Made by a program: the position numbers and the translations under genes. Positions 45,526 to 53,678 of a DNA stretch of 64,000 nucleotides are shown one piece after another (positions within the stretch are counted from its first letter, which is position 1; every line of letters begins with the position of its first letter). Under the pieces are notes generated by a model that was not told the DNA's origin, did not search any database, and was given only the letters and a program-made list of their open reading frames with translations. The stretch spans positions 716,676 to 780,675 of the forward strand of contig NZ_QNRQ01000001.1 of the NCBI RefSeq assembly GCF_003315175.1, given 5' to 3'. The DNA is from Eoetvoesiella caeni. GTDB lineage: Bacteria > Pseudomonadota > Gammaproteobacteria > Burkholderiales > Burkholderiaceae_B.

Positions 45526-46023
45526 ATGACGACTGAAGCCACCTACAACGCGCTGTTCATCTGCACGGGCAATTCGGCGCGTTCGATCCTCGCCGAAGGC
45601 ATCCTCAACGAGCTGGGCAAGGGCCGGTTTCACGCCTGGTCGGCGGGCAGCCATCCCAAGGGCGAAGTCCATCCGCTGGCGCTCGCCACGCTGGAGCGCC
45701 TGCATCTGCCGGCGACCGGCTACCGCAGCAAGAGCTGGGACGAGTTCGTGGCGCCGGATGCGCCGGTGTTCGATTTCATCTTCACCGTCTGCGACAACGC
45801 CGCCGGTGAGGCGTGCCCGCTGTGGCCGGGCGAGCCGGTATCGGCCCATTGGGGCGTGCCCGACCCAGCGGCCGTCGAAGGCACGGAGGAACAGCAGCGC
45901 AAAGCGTTCACGGACGCCGCGATCACGCTGCGCCGGCGCATCGAGCTGTTCCTGTCGCTGCCCCTGAAAAGTCTCGATGCCATGTCCTTGCAGCGCGAGC
46001 TGCGCGACATTGGCCGCCAGTGA
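45526..46023 (+). CDS. arsC: Arsenate reductase ArsC, low-molecular-weight phosphatase type
   Basis: A 165-residue cytoplasmic arsenate reductase of the LMW tyrosine-phosphatase fold. The P-loop FICTGNSARS (Cys13, Arg19) is followed by WSAGSHPKGEVHPLAL, FDFIFTVCDNAAGEACPLWPG and WGVPDPAAVEG. It reduces As(V) to As(III), likely with thioredoxin or glutaredoxin as donor. It is 12 bp after arsI. Confidence 0.93.
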   Translation: MTTEATYNALFICTGNSARSILAEGILNELGKGRFHAWSAGSHPKGEVHPLALATLERLHLPATGYRSKSWDEFVAPDAPVFDFIFTVCDNAAGEACPLWPGEPVSAHWGVPDPAAVEGTEEQQRKAFTDAAITLRRRIELFLSLPLKSLDAMSLQRELRDIGRQ

Positions 46024-46033
46024 GGCCAGCACG

Positions 46034-47128
46034 ATGACCGCAGGAGCCGATACCGCCGGCCGCGCGCCGGCGGCGCCCGCCATGAGCGTCTTCGAGCGCT
46101 ACCTGACCGTGTGGGTGCTGCTGTGCATCGTCGCGGGCATCGCCCTGGGCCAGCTCGCGCCCGGCGCGTTCCAGGCCGTCGGCCGCATGGAAGTGGCCCA
46201 GGTCAATCTGCCGGTCGGCCTGCTGATCTGGATCATGGTGATCCCGATGTTGCTCAAGGTGGACTTCGGCGCACTCGGCCAGGTGCGCCAGCACTGGCGC
46301 GGCATCGGCGTGACGCTGTTCGTCAACTGGGCCGTCAAGCCGTTCTCGATGGCGCTGCTGGCCTGGCTGTTCATCCGCCAGGTCTTCGCCGACTGGCTTC
46401 CGGCCGACCAGCTCGACAGCTACGTCGCCGGCCTGATCCTGCTGGCCGCCGCACCTTGCACGGCGATGGTGTTCGTCTGGAGCCGGCTGACCGGCGGCGA
46501 TCCGATGTTCACTCTGTCGCAGGTGGCGCTGAACGACACCATCATGGTCTTCGCCTTTGCGCCCCTCGTCGGGCTGCTGCTCGGGTTGTCGGCCATCATC
46601 GTGCCCTGGGACACGCTGCTGACCTCGGTGGTGCTCTACATCGTCATCCCGGTCATCATCGCGCAGGTGTGGCGCCGAGCGCTGCTGCGTCAGGGCCAGG
46701 CGGCGTTCGACCGCGCGCTGGCGCGCATCGGTCCACTGTCGATCGCGGCGCTGCTGCTGACGCTGGTGCTGCTGTTCGCCTTCCAGGGCCAAGCCATCCT
46801 GCAGCAGCCGCTGGTGATCGCCATGCTGGCGGTGCCGATCCTTATCCAGGTGTTCTTCAATTCCGGCCTGGCCTACTGGCTCAACCGCAAGGTGGGCGAG
46901 AAGCACAGCATTGCCGGCCCCTCGGCGCTGATCGGCGCGAGCAACTTCTTCGAGTTGGCCGTGGCAGCGGCCATCAGCCTGTTCGGCTTCCACTCCGGCG
47001 CTGCGCTGGCCACCGTGGTCGGCGTGCTGATCGAGGTGCCGGTGATGCTGCTGGTCGTGCGCCTGGTCAACCGATCTCGTGGCTGGTACGAACAGGCCCC
47101 GCGCAACGCAGCGAGACATCCGGCATGA
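46034..47128 (+). CDS. acr3: Arsenite efflux transporter Acr3
   Basis: A 364-residue inner-membrane arsenite exporter of the ACR3 (BART) family with ten predicted helices: SVFERYLTVWVLLCIVAGIALGQLAPG, IWIMVIPMLLKVDFGAL, LAAAPCTAMVFVWSRLTGGDP (conserved Cys), and IGASNFFELAVAAAISLFGF. The start at 46034 (MTAGADTAGRAPA) is preferred; an in-frame ATG at 45977 lies inside arsC. It exports the As(III) made by the two reductases. Confidence 0.94.
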   Translation: MTAGADTAGRAPAAPAMSVFERYLTVWVLLCIVAGIALGQLAPGAFQAVGRMEVAQVNLPVGLLIWIMVIPMLLKVDFGALGQVRQHWRGIGVTLFVNWAVKPFSMALLAWLFIRQVFADWLPADQLDSYVAGLILLAAAPCTAMVFVWSRLTGGDPMFTLSQVALNDTIMVFAFAPLVGLLLGLSAIIVPWDTLLTSVVLYIVIPVIIAQVWRRALLRQGQAAFDRALARIGPLSIAALLLTLVLLFAFQGQAILQQPLVIAMLAVPILIQVFFNSGLAYWLNRKVGEKHSIAGPSALIGASNFFELAVAAAISLFGFHSGAALATVVGVLIEVPVMLLVVRLVNRSRGWYEQAPRNAARHPA

Positions 47129-47955
47129 GTATCGTCACGATCTATCACAACCCGGATTGCGGCACGTCGCGCAACACGCTGGCACTGATCCGTGCAAGCG
47201 GCATCGAGCCCACGATCATCGAGTACCTGAAAGCGCCGCCTGACCGGGAAATCCTGAAGGCACTGATCGCGCGGATGGGCATGCGCGTGCGGGATGTGCT
47301 GCGCGTCAAGGGCACGCCCTACAAGGAATTGGGCCTGGACGCCATGCATTGGAGCGACGACCAGTTGATCGACCAGATGCTGGCGCACCCGATCCTCATC
47401 AATCGGCCCATCGTGGTGTCTGCGCTGGGTGTGCGGCTGTGCCGTCCTTCGGACATTGTGGTCGAGCTGTTGCCGCAGCGGCAGGCAGGCGAGATCCGCA
47501 AAGAGGACGGCACGCTGCTCCTCATAGACGCGCCAATCGCCGGCGGCGATCCCGACCTTGCCCTGGCGCTGCAGGGGGCCGGGCTTCCCACGGATGACTT
47601 GACCGAGCCGGGACGCCGATTCTTCGCCTATGTCACGGTGTCAGGGGAGCGCGTGGGCTTTGGTGGCTTCGAGCGCATGGGCCAGAACGTGCTGGTGCGC
47701 TCCTTGGTGGTACTGCCGCAAGCGCGCCATCGCGGCATCGGCGGCGGCATGCTCGCGCTGCTGCTGCGCCGCGCCTTCGACGAAGGGGGGCGCGAAGCCT
47801 GGTTGCTGACCACGACGGCCGCGCCGTTCTTCGAGCGCGCGGGCTTCAAGCCGATGGAGCGTACAAGCGCACCGGCTTCAGTACCGGCGACGCGGCAGGC
47901 TGCGAACTTGTGTCCTGCCAGCGCGGCGTTGCTTAGGCGGTCGATCCATCTGTAG
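47125..47955 (+). CDS. ArsC (glutaredoxin type) - ArsN2 acetyltransferase fusion
   Basis: A 276-residue two-domain protein. Residues 1-140 are a glutaredoxin-dependent arsenate reductase: SIVTIYHNPDCGTSRNTLALI with Cys12, then LINRPIVVSALGVRLCRPSD. Residues about 155-265 are a GNAT domain of the ArsN2 type: GERVGFGGFERMGQNVLVRSLVVLPQARHRGIGGGMLALLLRRAF, then TTTAAPFFERAGFKPMERT. It overlaps the acr3 stop by 4 bp (ATGA). ArsN2-type proteins are linked to arsenic resistance; the fusion couples reduction to a predicted N-acetylation. Confidence 0.88.
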   Translation: MSIVTIYHNPDCGTSRNTLALIRASGIEPTIIEYLKAPPDREILKALIARMGMRVRDVLRVKGTPYKELGLDAMHWSDDQLIDQMLAHPILINRPIVVSALGVRLCRPSDIVVELLPQRQAGEIRKEDGTLLLIDAPIAGGDPDLALALQGAGLPTDDLTEPGRRFFAYVTVSGERVGFGGFERMGQNVLVRSLVVLPQARHRGIGGGMLALLLRRAFDEGGREAWLLTTTAAPFFERAGFKPMERTSAPASVPATRQAANLCPASAALLRRSIHL

Positions 47956-48307
47956 TGCAGAAGGGCGAATTTCCGAGGACACTGTCTCGGATTTCTCGGC
48001 GGGCAGCCCGTTCCCCGATTTCCGAGACAGTGCCTCGGAAATCACAGGCCGGGGGTATGCGGCGAAGAACCGCCGCATGTTCTCCAGATTGTCCGGGCTG
48101 AACCCGCGACCGAAGCGCACGGTCAGGTCGGCGGACAGCCGGGCAATCAACTGTTCGCCATATCCCGCGCGACGCTTGCCCTGTTGCTCGGCCTCCACGA
48201 TGCGGCGGCCAATCTCTCAATAGCTGGCCGTCATGCCGTCGTGGATGCCGGCGTAGCCGGCAGGCAGGGGCGGCACCTTTTACTGCTTTGGGCATCCGGG
48301 CGCTCAT
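47956..48307 (-). pseudogene. Decayed DUF1016/YhcG-type PDDEXK nuclease gene (5' fragment)
   Basis: The frame opens MSARMPKAVKGAAP at 48307 but needs a shift to continue LPAGYAGIHDGMTASY. It then meets a TGA where the family has Trp (Y*EIGRRIVEAEQQGKRRAGYG). The rest, EQLIARLSADLTVRFGRGFSPDNLENMRRFFAAYP, is DUF1016-like and is cut off near the end of the arsC/N2 gene. The ATG overlaps the decayed int stop by 4 bp, suggesting an old int-DUF1016 pair. Confidence 0.8.
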
Positions 48308-48622
48308 GTCGTGGCCTCCTGGGGCTGGCGCTGCCGCGCCTTCGTGATGGTCTGGCGCCGGGGGTCGCCACCAGCTCGGCCGCCTGGCGCACAGGATTGT
48401 CCTCGGTGTGGACGTAGCGCATGAACATAGCCACGGTCTTGTGCGCTGTCAGCGCCATGCCGACCTTGAGCGGCACGCCCGAATTGGCAATGTCCGTCGC
48501 CGAGCGGTGGCGGATGCCGTGGGTGCCGACCTTCGGCACACCGGCACGGTCAAGGATGCGCCGCCACGCCTGATAGTAGGAGTGGAGGCTTAACGGCTTC
48601 TTGTGATCGAGGATCGCGGGGC
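48304..48622 (-). pseudogene. 3' remnant of a second tyrosine integrase
   Basis: Residues PAILDHKKPLSLHSYYQAWRRILDRAGVPKVGTHGIRHRSATDIANSG ... AMFMRYVHTEDNPVRQAAELVA match the C-terminal part of the intact integrase at 55041-56243. The His-x-x-Arg and Tyr region is kept, but the N-terminal three quarters are missing. A one-base shift is needed to reach the natural end (RQTITKARQRQPQEATT). By eye it is about 85% identical to the intact copy, so it comes from a related, different integrase. Confidence 0.87.
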
Positions 48623-48835
48623 AACCGGGCCCAGCACGGCGCAGCGCAAGCTGTCACAGGGTCGAAGACGGCCACGGCCGCAAGCGCCGAAGGCGCGAGG
48701 CCCTTGACGGCGAGAACGCCGTGGTACGGTGTAGGGACAGCAAGACCGTCTCCATGCGACGCATGAACTCTGGCAAGCGGAGCGCGCAGGCCTGTCCAGG
48801 CCGGAGGCGTCAGCGATGGACGCCCGTAGGGGCGA
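48617..48835. repeat. Dispersed leader module, copy next to the decayed integrase
   Basis: Contains CACGGCGCAGCGCAAGC (48635 on), GCCCTTGACGGCGAGAACGCC (48700 on), ACAGCAAGACCG, then GCAAGCGGAGCGCGCAGGCC (48773 on) and GGCCGGAGGCGTCAGCGAT. The integrase remnant ends exactly where this module begins, so the module may be the recombination point. Confidence 0.7.
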
Positions 48836-48971
48836 GACGCCAACGGTGGCTCGATGCGAAGTACGACAGCGCGGCCCATTCGGGGACGCCCCAAAATCGG
48901 GTATCTTTAGAAACAACAGATTCCCGTATTGGGTCTCGCTTGGTTAGAACACTGCCATTGCAAGGAACGGC

Positions 48972-50114
48972 ATGCCAGCCCTATATCAACTTGCCCTGCT
49001 TGGAACACCAACTGCAGTTCAAATTTCCGAACTTGAAGAAGTCATCGGAAAGGCTGTCGGCATGTTCAATTTGCGGTTGGGGCATGAGATTGGATGGGAG
49101 GTTTGTCCCGATGAATTCAATCCAGACCAACAGCGATCGTCTGCTGCGGCATTTTTCGGAGGTCATGAGCCTCCTCTTGCCAATGTGGCAAGACTGCTGG
49201 CGCGAGGCATCCCATTGCTCCCGGTCGCCTCTGACGTCAATCGAGTCAGTGCAGAAATCCCCGCATTGCTGCAGCCGCTCAACTGCTTAGCATACGCCGC
49301 AGGTGGGCCGCAACGTGTCGCGTCTGCTTTGCTGGAGTGTGCTGGGCTCCTTCCTCGACAGCGCCGGGTGTTCGTAAGCTATCGTCGGGGCGAGGCTAGG
49401 GAAGCAGCCTTGCAGCTATTCGATGCGCTGTCTGCTCGGCTATTTGATGTATTTCTCGATACACATGGTATTCCACCTGCAGAAGATTTCCAGACAATGC
49501 TATGGCACCGGCTTTGTGACTCGGATGTCCTGCTGATGCTCGACACGCCAGGATATTTTGAAAGCCGTTGGACGAGTGCTGAGTTCGGACGCGCTTTGGC
49601 CAAAGGCATCAGCGTCTTGCGGGTCGGTTGGCCTGACACAACGCCTTCTGCGCGCACGGCAACGGCCAGTCGGGCGGAACTGTTACCTGAAGAAGTCGAT
49701 CCGACGACCGGACGCATCGCAGACGGTGCGGTGGATCGCATTTGTCTTCAACTGGAGGAAGTTCGCAGCCAGAGTCACGCGGTTCGCTCTGTCAACCTCG
49801 TAAGCAATCTGCGCAATGCCATTCAAACAATCGGCGGCCAAGTCGTCGGAGTGGGCGCCAATAGAGCTGTATATGTCCAACTGCCCGATGGGCGGAATGT
49901 AGTTGTTTATCCAACGGTCGGTGTTCCCACGTCAACTACGCTGCACGATGCGTCTACGAACTCACCGGAACAATCCGTTGCCGTGGTCTACGATCACGTA
50001 GGTCTGCATCCCAGGTGGCTGGGCCATCTGGACTGGTTAGGACAGCACATTCACTCCGCTAGGTGGGTTAAAGCCAGCGAGGCGGGTTGGCAATTCGCGG
50101 ACTGGGAGGCGTAG
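48972..50114 (+). CDS. TIR-domain protein of conflict island
   Basis: A 380-residue protein. Residues about 131-225 form a TIR domain: RRVFVSYRRGEAREAALQLFDAL, VFLDTHGIPPAEDFQTMLWHRLCDSDVLLMLDTPGYF, and SRWTSAEFGRAL with Glu204 at the NADase catalytic position. The N-terminal 130 and C-terminal 150 residues are unrecognised. RBS AAGGAA precedes the ATG. A SLOG-like gene follows 2 bp later and a second TIR-like gene after it. A nucleotide-signalling or NAD-depleting antiviral role is inferred from such pairings in other defence systems. Confidence 0.8.
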   Translation: MPALYQLALLGTPTAVQISELEEVIGKAVGMFNLRLGHEIGWEVCPDEFNPDQQRSSAAAFFGGHEPPLANVARLLARGIPLLPVASDVNRVSAEIPALLQPLNCLAYAAGGPQRVASALLECAGLLPRQRRVFVSYRRGEAREAALQLFDALSARLFDVFLDTHGIPPAEDFQTMLWHRLCDSDVLLMLDTPGYFESRWTSAEFGRALAKGISVLRVGWPDTTPSARTATASRAELLPEEVDPTTGRIADGAVDRICLQLEEVRSQSHAVRSVNLVSNLRNAIQTIGGQVVGVGANRAVYVQLPDGRNVVVYPTVGVPTSTTLHDASTNSPEQSVAVVYDHVGLHPRWLGHLDWLGQHIHSARWVKASEAGWQFADWEA

Positions 50115-50116
50115 CC

Positions 50117-50698
50117 ATGAGTGCAATCTTCCTCTCGGCCAGCGTGCCACTTGTAGGGCGTGGCACTTACCACGAAACCGCCGATCCATTTCTTATCCAA
50201 TGTGCGGTGAGAGAACTGGTCATAGCAGTCATTCGCCAGCACAAGATCGTGTGGGGTGGGCATCCTGCGATTACCCCGATGATTTGGAGCATAAGTGAAG
50301 ACTTGGGGGTCGACTACTCGCAGTCTGTTGTCTTGTATCAGAGCACGTTCTTTGCAGAAATCTTCCCTGAAGAGAACAAGCATTTCCAAAATGTAGTCTT
50401 CACCGATGCAGTCCCTAATGACAGGGCGGCAAGCTTGCTTGTCATGCGCGAACAGATGCTCTCGCGTGAGGACTTAAGCGCTGCTGTGTTTATTGGTGGA
50501 ATGGATGGGGTAGAAGCTGAACATGAGCTTTTCAGGCGCTTCCATCCTGCAGCCAAGGTGCTCCCGGTGTCCTCGCCAGGCGGAGCGGCGCTGAATCTCG
50601 CCAAGGACCATAGCTATTTCACCGGGGAAGCGCTTGTCGATGTGGACTTTGCTCAGCTCTTCCATGAGCATCTGGCGGTGCCCTTGGCTGGCAAGTAG
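50117..50698 (+). CDS. SLOG-superfamily-like nucleotide-sensing protein
   Basis: A 193-residue Rossmannoid protein. MSAIFLSASVPLVGRGTYHE, VWGGHPAITPMIWSISEDLG, FTDAVPNDRAASLLVMREQML, AAVFIGGMDGVEAEHELF and VLPVSSPGGAA fit a SLOG (LOG/DprA-type) ligand-binding fold with two glycine-rich loops. SLOG proteins with TIR or SIR2 partners are thought to bind nucleotide signals. It is coupled to the TIR gene (2-bp gap, RBS GGAGG in the TIR gene's last codons). Confidence 0.65.
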   Translation: MSAIFLSASVPLVGRGTYHETADPFLIQCAVRELVIAVIRQHKIVWGGHPAITPMIWSISEDLGVDYSQSVVLYQSTFFAEIFPEENKHFQNVVFTDAVPNDRAASLLVMREQMLSREDLSAAVFIGGMDGVEAEHELFRRFHPAAKVLPVSSPGGAALNLAKDHSYFTGEALVDVDFAQLFHEHLAVPLAGK

Positions 50699-50750
50699 AG
50701 TCAGTTCGTTTCCCGATCCCGTGCTCTAAAAAATCAACCGAGGATTATTC

Positions 50751-51236
50751 ATGCCACGGAAAGTTTTCTACAGCTTTCATTATCAACGCGACAGTTGGCG
50801 CGCATCCAAGATACGCAATATTGGGGTTGTAGAGGGCAACCCGTCAGCAAGCGATAATAAATGGGAAGAAGTGAAGCGAGGCGGTGATACCGCGATCAAG
50901 CGCTGGATTGACGATCAATTGCAAGGGCGGACATGCACAATTGTTTTGGTTGGTGCGGAAACGGCAAATCGCCCCTGGATTCGATATGAGATTGAGCAGT
51001 CATGGAACAGCGGAAAGGGACTCCTGGGGATACGTGTCCACAAGCTCTTGGACCACAACCAGCAACCATCAGTGGCAGGGGCCAATCCGTTCGACTCATT
51101 TACCTTGAACGACGGTAGAAAGCTATCCTCCGTCGTCCGCGTCTACGATCCGCCGGGAGGCACCAGTAGCGCGGTCTATACCTCCATCAGCGACAGCCTG
51201 TCGAGTTGGATCGAAGCAGCGATCGCCGCTCGCTAG
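50751..51236 (+). CDS. TIR-like (ThsB/DUF1863-type) protein
   Basis: A 161-residue single-domain protein: RKVFYSFHYQRDSWRASKIRNIG, AIKRWIDDQLQGRTCTIVLVGAETANRPWIRYEIEQSWNSGKGLLGIRVH. The KVFYSFHY...D start and the WIRYEIEQSW segment fit the TIR-like family that includes Thoeris ThsB, in which such proteins make a cyclic-ADP-ribose-type signal. Here the partner is the SLOG/TIR pair, and no ThsA (SIR2-SLOG) is present. It is the last plus-strand gene, ending 16 bp from the convergent UDG-like gene. Confidence 0.8.
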   Translation: MPRKVFYSFHYQRDSWRASKIRNIGVVEGNPSASDNKWEEVKRGGDTAIKRWIDDQLQGRTCTIVLVGAETANRPWIRYEIEQSWNSGKGLLGIRVHKLLDHNQQPSVAGANPFDSFTLNDGRKLSSVVRVYDPPGGTSSAVYTSISDSLSSWIEAAIAAR

Positions 51237-51252
51237 AAGTCAGAACATCTCG

Positions 51253-51915
51253 TCAAAACAACGATCCGGTACTCATTGGTTGCCCATAGAGTTCCGAGAT
51301 TTGCGTCTGGAACTGTGTCTGTCCTCCGTAGCTAGGGTGCCTCACGCAAATTACCGGTATAGAATCCGTGATGCGATGGGCCGCAGCGGTGGCATCATTG
51401 CCGATGGCAACGATGCGAGAAGGCTTCAGCAAGACAATGAGTTGTTGGAGCAGTTCTTCGCCGGCGCGTCTTTCGTGCGCGTTGTGCTGGCGGTTGGTGA
51501 ATGGATCTCCAGATTCATGCGGATGAAGGGGAAAGACATTCCAGAGGAAGATGCGAGCATCAATGTGTTCTAGCATGCCCCATATGACCGCCGCGGTTCG
51601 TTCAGCTACAGCACTTCCTATCGTCGGCCGCTCAGCGATCAGATCGAGATTCCAGCGCTTGGCGTGCTGGCTCATGTGAACGTCGTCAGTCAGGGCTAGC
51701 CCAGTGCGGCGCCCTCCGCGATATCCGAGGTCTCTCCCGATCCAGATCGCATCTACAGGCTCCTCTGTTGCACGACGCAACATGGCGGAAAGTGCTGCAG
51801 CACGGCGACGCGGCGCATCGCGCCGATCATGGACTTCACATCGATCCGAATACGGATTGAAGCAGTCTTCGAATTGCAGCGAAGCAACTGCCTCAACGAA
51901 TGGGTGGATGTTCAT
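51253..51915 (-). CDS. Uracil-DNA-glycosylase-superfamily-like protein
   Basis: A 220-residue protein. AIWIGRDLGYRGGRRTGLALTDDVHM (about residues 56-81) is the motif-A-like loop, IFLWNVFPLHPHESG holds the Asn used to bind the base, and ICVRHPSYGGQ is the motif-B-like loop. These match the UDG superfamily, whose members remove bases from DNA. It differs from housekeeping Ung. Last gene of the minus operon; overlaps the MazG-like gene by 4 bp. Removal of a modified base or nucleotide is a reasonable but untested guess. Confidence 0.75.
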   Translation of the reverse strand: MNIHPFVEAVASLQFEDCFNPYSDRCEVHDRRDAPRRRAAALSAMLRRATEEPVDAIWIGRDLGYRGGRRTGLALTDDVHMSQHAKRWNLDLIAERPTIGSAVAERTAAVIWGMLEHIDARIFLWNVFPLHPHESGDPFTNRQHNAHERRAGEELLQQLIVLLKPSRIVAIGNDATAAAHRITDSIPVICVRHPSYGGQTQFQTQISELYGQPMSTGSLF

Positions 51916-53048
51916 TTTTCAGACTCAAGTGGCATGTATTTGATGGTGCGTTGTTCTCGGTTTCCAATGATCCAGCCGCCTTGATTTTCCTTAAGCTGTC
52001 GGAAGACCGCATACCCTTCCAAGATGGCCTTTTCCCAGAGCTTCAGTGGGCACTTCTCTACCTCGTAACCACTCACGAACTCGCCGATGGTCTTGAGAAT
52101 TCCGAGTGAGACCTTTTCCTGGTTCTCGAAGAAATTCAATTCTTTGGCTCTTGAGAAAATCCAAGCTGAAACCCCTTCTTCAACGACGATGGCTCGACCG
52201 CTGTCCTGCTCTTCATCGAATTTCGGATTGCTCTTTCGTTTGTGTTTGATCAATGCCCGCATCACGGGTGACCAGTGCAGGATCGCCGCATTCGCAAAAT
52301 GGAAGACGTCATGGAACCGGTAACCATCGCGGTCGGCAATGTTGTCGGTTAAGGGATCTCCAATGAATACGCCATTCCATTGGAGATAACTCTTACCACT
52401 GCCTCGTTGATTGACTCGGATTCTGAATTCTCTGGGTAGCTGTTCCTCGATTCCAAATTTACTGTCGAAATCAAGGTCAACCAGATCATCTGCTTGTGGT
52501 TCCAAGAACGCGCCGCGCGCTTTCCGAAGGTTGGCGCGAGCCACTTCCGAAAATGCTAGTTCGGCCGCATGGATTGCATCCAGGTAAGCCCGCGCGAACG
52601 CGACCAAATCAGTGCGCGCAGGGGTGCTTCCCATTAGGGCTGCTGCTGACTGCCCCAAACGTGCCAGGGTGGCATCTAACGATGCAGTCGCCGCAATAGG
52701 CACTGCGATATAGGCCAATGCACCTTCAGCGATATCACTTGCAGCGCCAACATTCTTAAAATTTCCGTGGTTGGCGGCTTCCCCGAAGATATCCTCAAGA
52801 GGGATATTCAGGCGCCTGCAGATTGCAGCCAAGTACCAAAGAGTGTCGCCGAATTCTTCTTCCGCCGCTCTCTTGTAGCCAGGGTATGCTGATTTATCTC
52901 GAACGTGCTTTTTGGCCGTGGCCATTATTCCGCCAACTTCTCCATATAGCCCTTGGAGAACCGGATTGAAGTCGTTCGGATTGAGTACGTCTGTGGCTGC
53001 AATTCCCGCAGCGTAATCCGAGAGCAAGAGGGAGCCTTCCTTTTTCAT
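51912..53048 (-). CDS. MazG-like NTP pyrophosphohydrolase domain protein
   Basis: A 378-residue protein. The N-terminal third carries the all-alpha MazG-like signature: VLQGLYGEVGGIMATAKKHVRD ... KRAAEEEFGDTLWYLAAICRRLNIPLEDIF, with the metal-binding E..E and EEE-x-GD residues. The C-terminal two thirds (FRIRVNQRGSGKSYLQWNGVFIGDPLTDN, GYRFHDVFHFANAAILHWSPVM, EEGVSAWIFSRAKEL) are not assigned, though HDVFH looks like a metal site. MazG-type enzymes destroy NTPs, including damaged ones. Stop overlaps the UDG-like start; Nmad2 lies 3 bp upstream. Confidence 0.8.
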   Translation of the reverse strand: MKKEGSLLLSDYAAGIAATDVLNPNDFNPVLQGLYGEVGGIMATAKKHVRDKSAYPGYKRAAEEEFGDTLWYLAAICRRLNIPLEDIFGEAANHGNFKNVGAASDIAEGALAYIAVPIAATASLDATLARLGQSAAALMGSTPARTDLVAFARAYLDAIHAAELAFSEVARANLRKARGAFLEPQADDLVDLDFDSKFGIEEQLPREFRIRVNQRGSGKSYLQWNGVFIGDPLTDNIADRDGYRFHDVFHFANAAILHWSPVMRALIKHKRKSNPKFDEEQDSGRAIVVEEGVSAWIFSRAKELNFFENQEKVSLGILKTIGEFVSGYEVEKCPLKLWEKAILEGYAVFRQLKENQGGWIIGNREQRTIKYMPLESEK

Positions 53049-53051
53049 CGG

Positions 53052-53678
53052 TCACCTGCGAAGAGTCAGCCATTCGAATGGGGCGCCTTGGTAGCCGCTC
53101 ACTGCCAAGTTGCGAATCCATTGCTCAAGATTTCCAACCAATTGCGCATCGTCAAAGGCTGTGAGGCCTATTCCCGTTTTGCATAGAGGGCGACCTTGCT
53201 GATCTTGCAATTCATCAGGAAACGCAGGGCCCTCACCCCCGAAATATACGAAATCGTTGCTGATCAAAACCCTGTTGACGCCTGTATCACGGGCCACATG
53301 GTCAGGGTTGAGCGAGCCATCGGGGCGGGAGTGAAATGAGTCTCGCTGCTGCCAAGCAACCCCAGCCGCAGCCCTGAAGTAGATGTTGTCCCCGCAACTT
53401 TGCTTCCGGCTGCCATTGCGGTACGGCTTCTTGGATTCAAACCGCGGGTCTCGGCCATACTCGTCAAATGTCATTGCTTCGGTGACCCGCATCGCATACA
53501 CGAGATGCCCACCGCGTCGGACACTTCGATCATTGCTTCCACTACCGACCACCCAATCGCCGATGTCAGCGCTTCTGCGGATACTGGGTTTGCAAGTCGC
53601 GAGCGTGCAGTAGCTATAGAAGGGGTTGGGTGCAAAACCACTGTCGTACCGCACTACATAGGAGTGAATACGTGTCAT
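53052..53678 (-). CDS. Nmad2-domain (nucleotide modification associated) protein
   Basis: A 208-residue protein: SYVVRYDSGFAPNPFYSYCTLATCKPSIRRSADIGDWVVGSGS, LVYAMRVTEAMTFDEYGRDPRF, NRVLISNDFVYFGGEGPAFP. These are the marks of the Nmad2 family, predicted from phage and bacterial operons to work with base hypermodification or recognition. Its ATG shares one base with the upstream TIR-like stop (TGATG). The biochemical role of the family has not been shown to my knowledge. Confidence 0.85.
   Translation of the reverse strand: MTRIHSYVVRYDSGFAPNPFYSYCTLATCKPSIRRSADIGDWVVGSGSNDRSVRRGGHLVYAMRVTEAMTFDEYGRDPRFESKKPYRNGSRKQSCGDNIYFRAAAGVAWQQRDSFHSRPDGSLNPDHVARDTGVNRVLISNDFVYFGGEGPAFPDELQDQQGRPLCKTGIGLTAFDDAQLVGNLEQWIRNLAVSGYQGAPFEWLTLRR

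Noticed and set aside
46111..47124. Long plus frame through acr3 leading into the ArsC-ArsN2 gene
   Set aside because: It is an out-of-frame shadow of acr3; the real start is ATG 47125 overlapping the acr3 stop.
43500..48894. Leader-module frames with shared peptide (HGVLAVKG...ALASWRPS) as small genes
   Set aside because: The shared peptide follows from shared DNA; starts and stops differ between copies and no ribosome site or third-base pattern supports coding.
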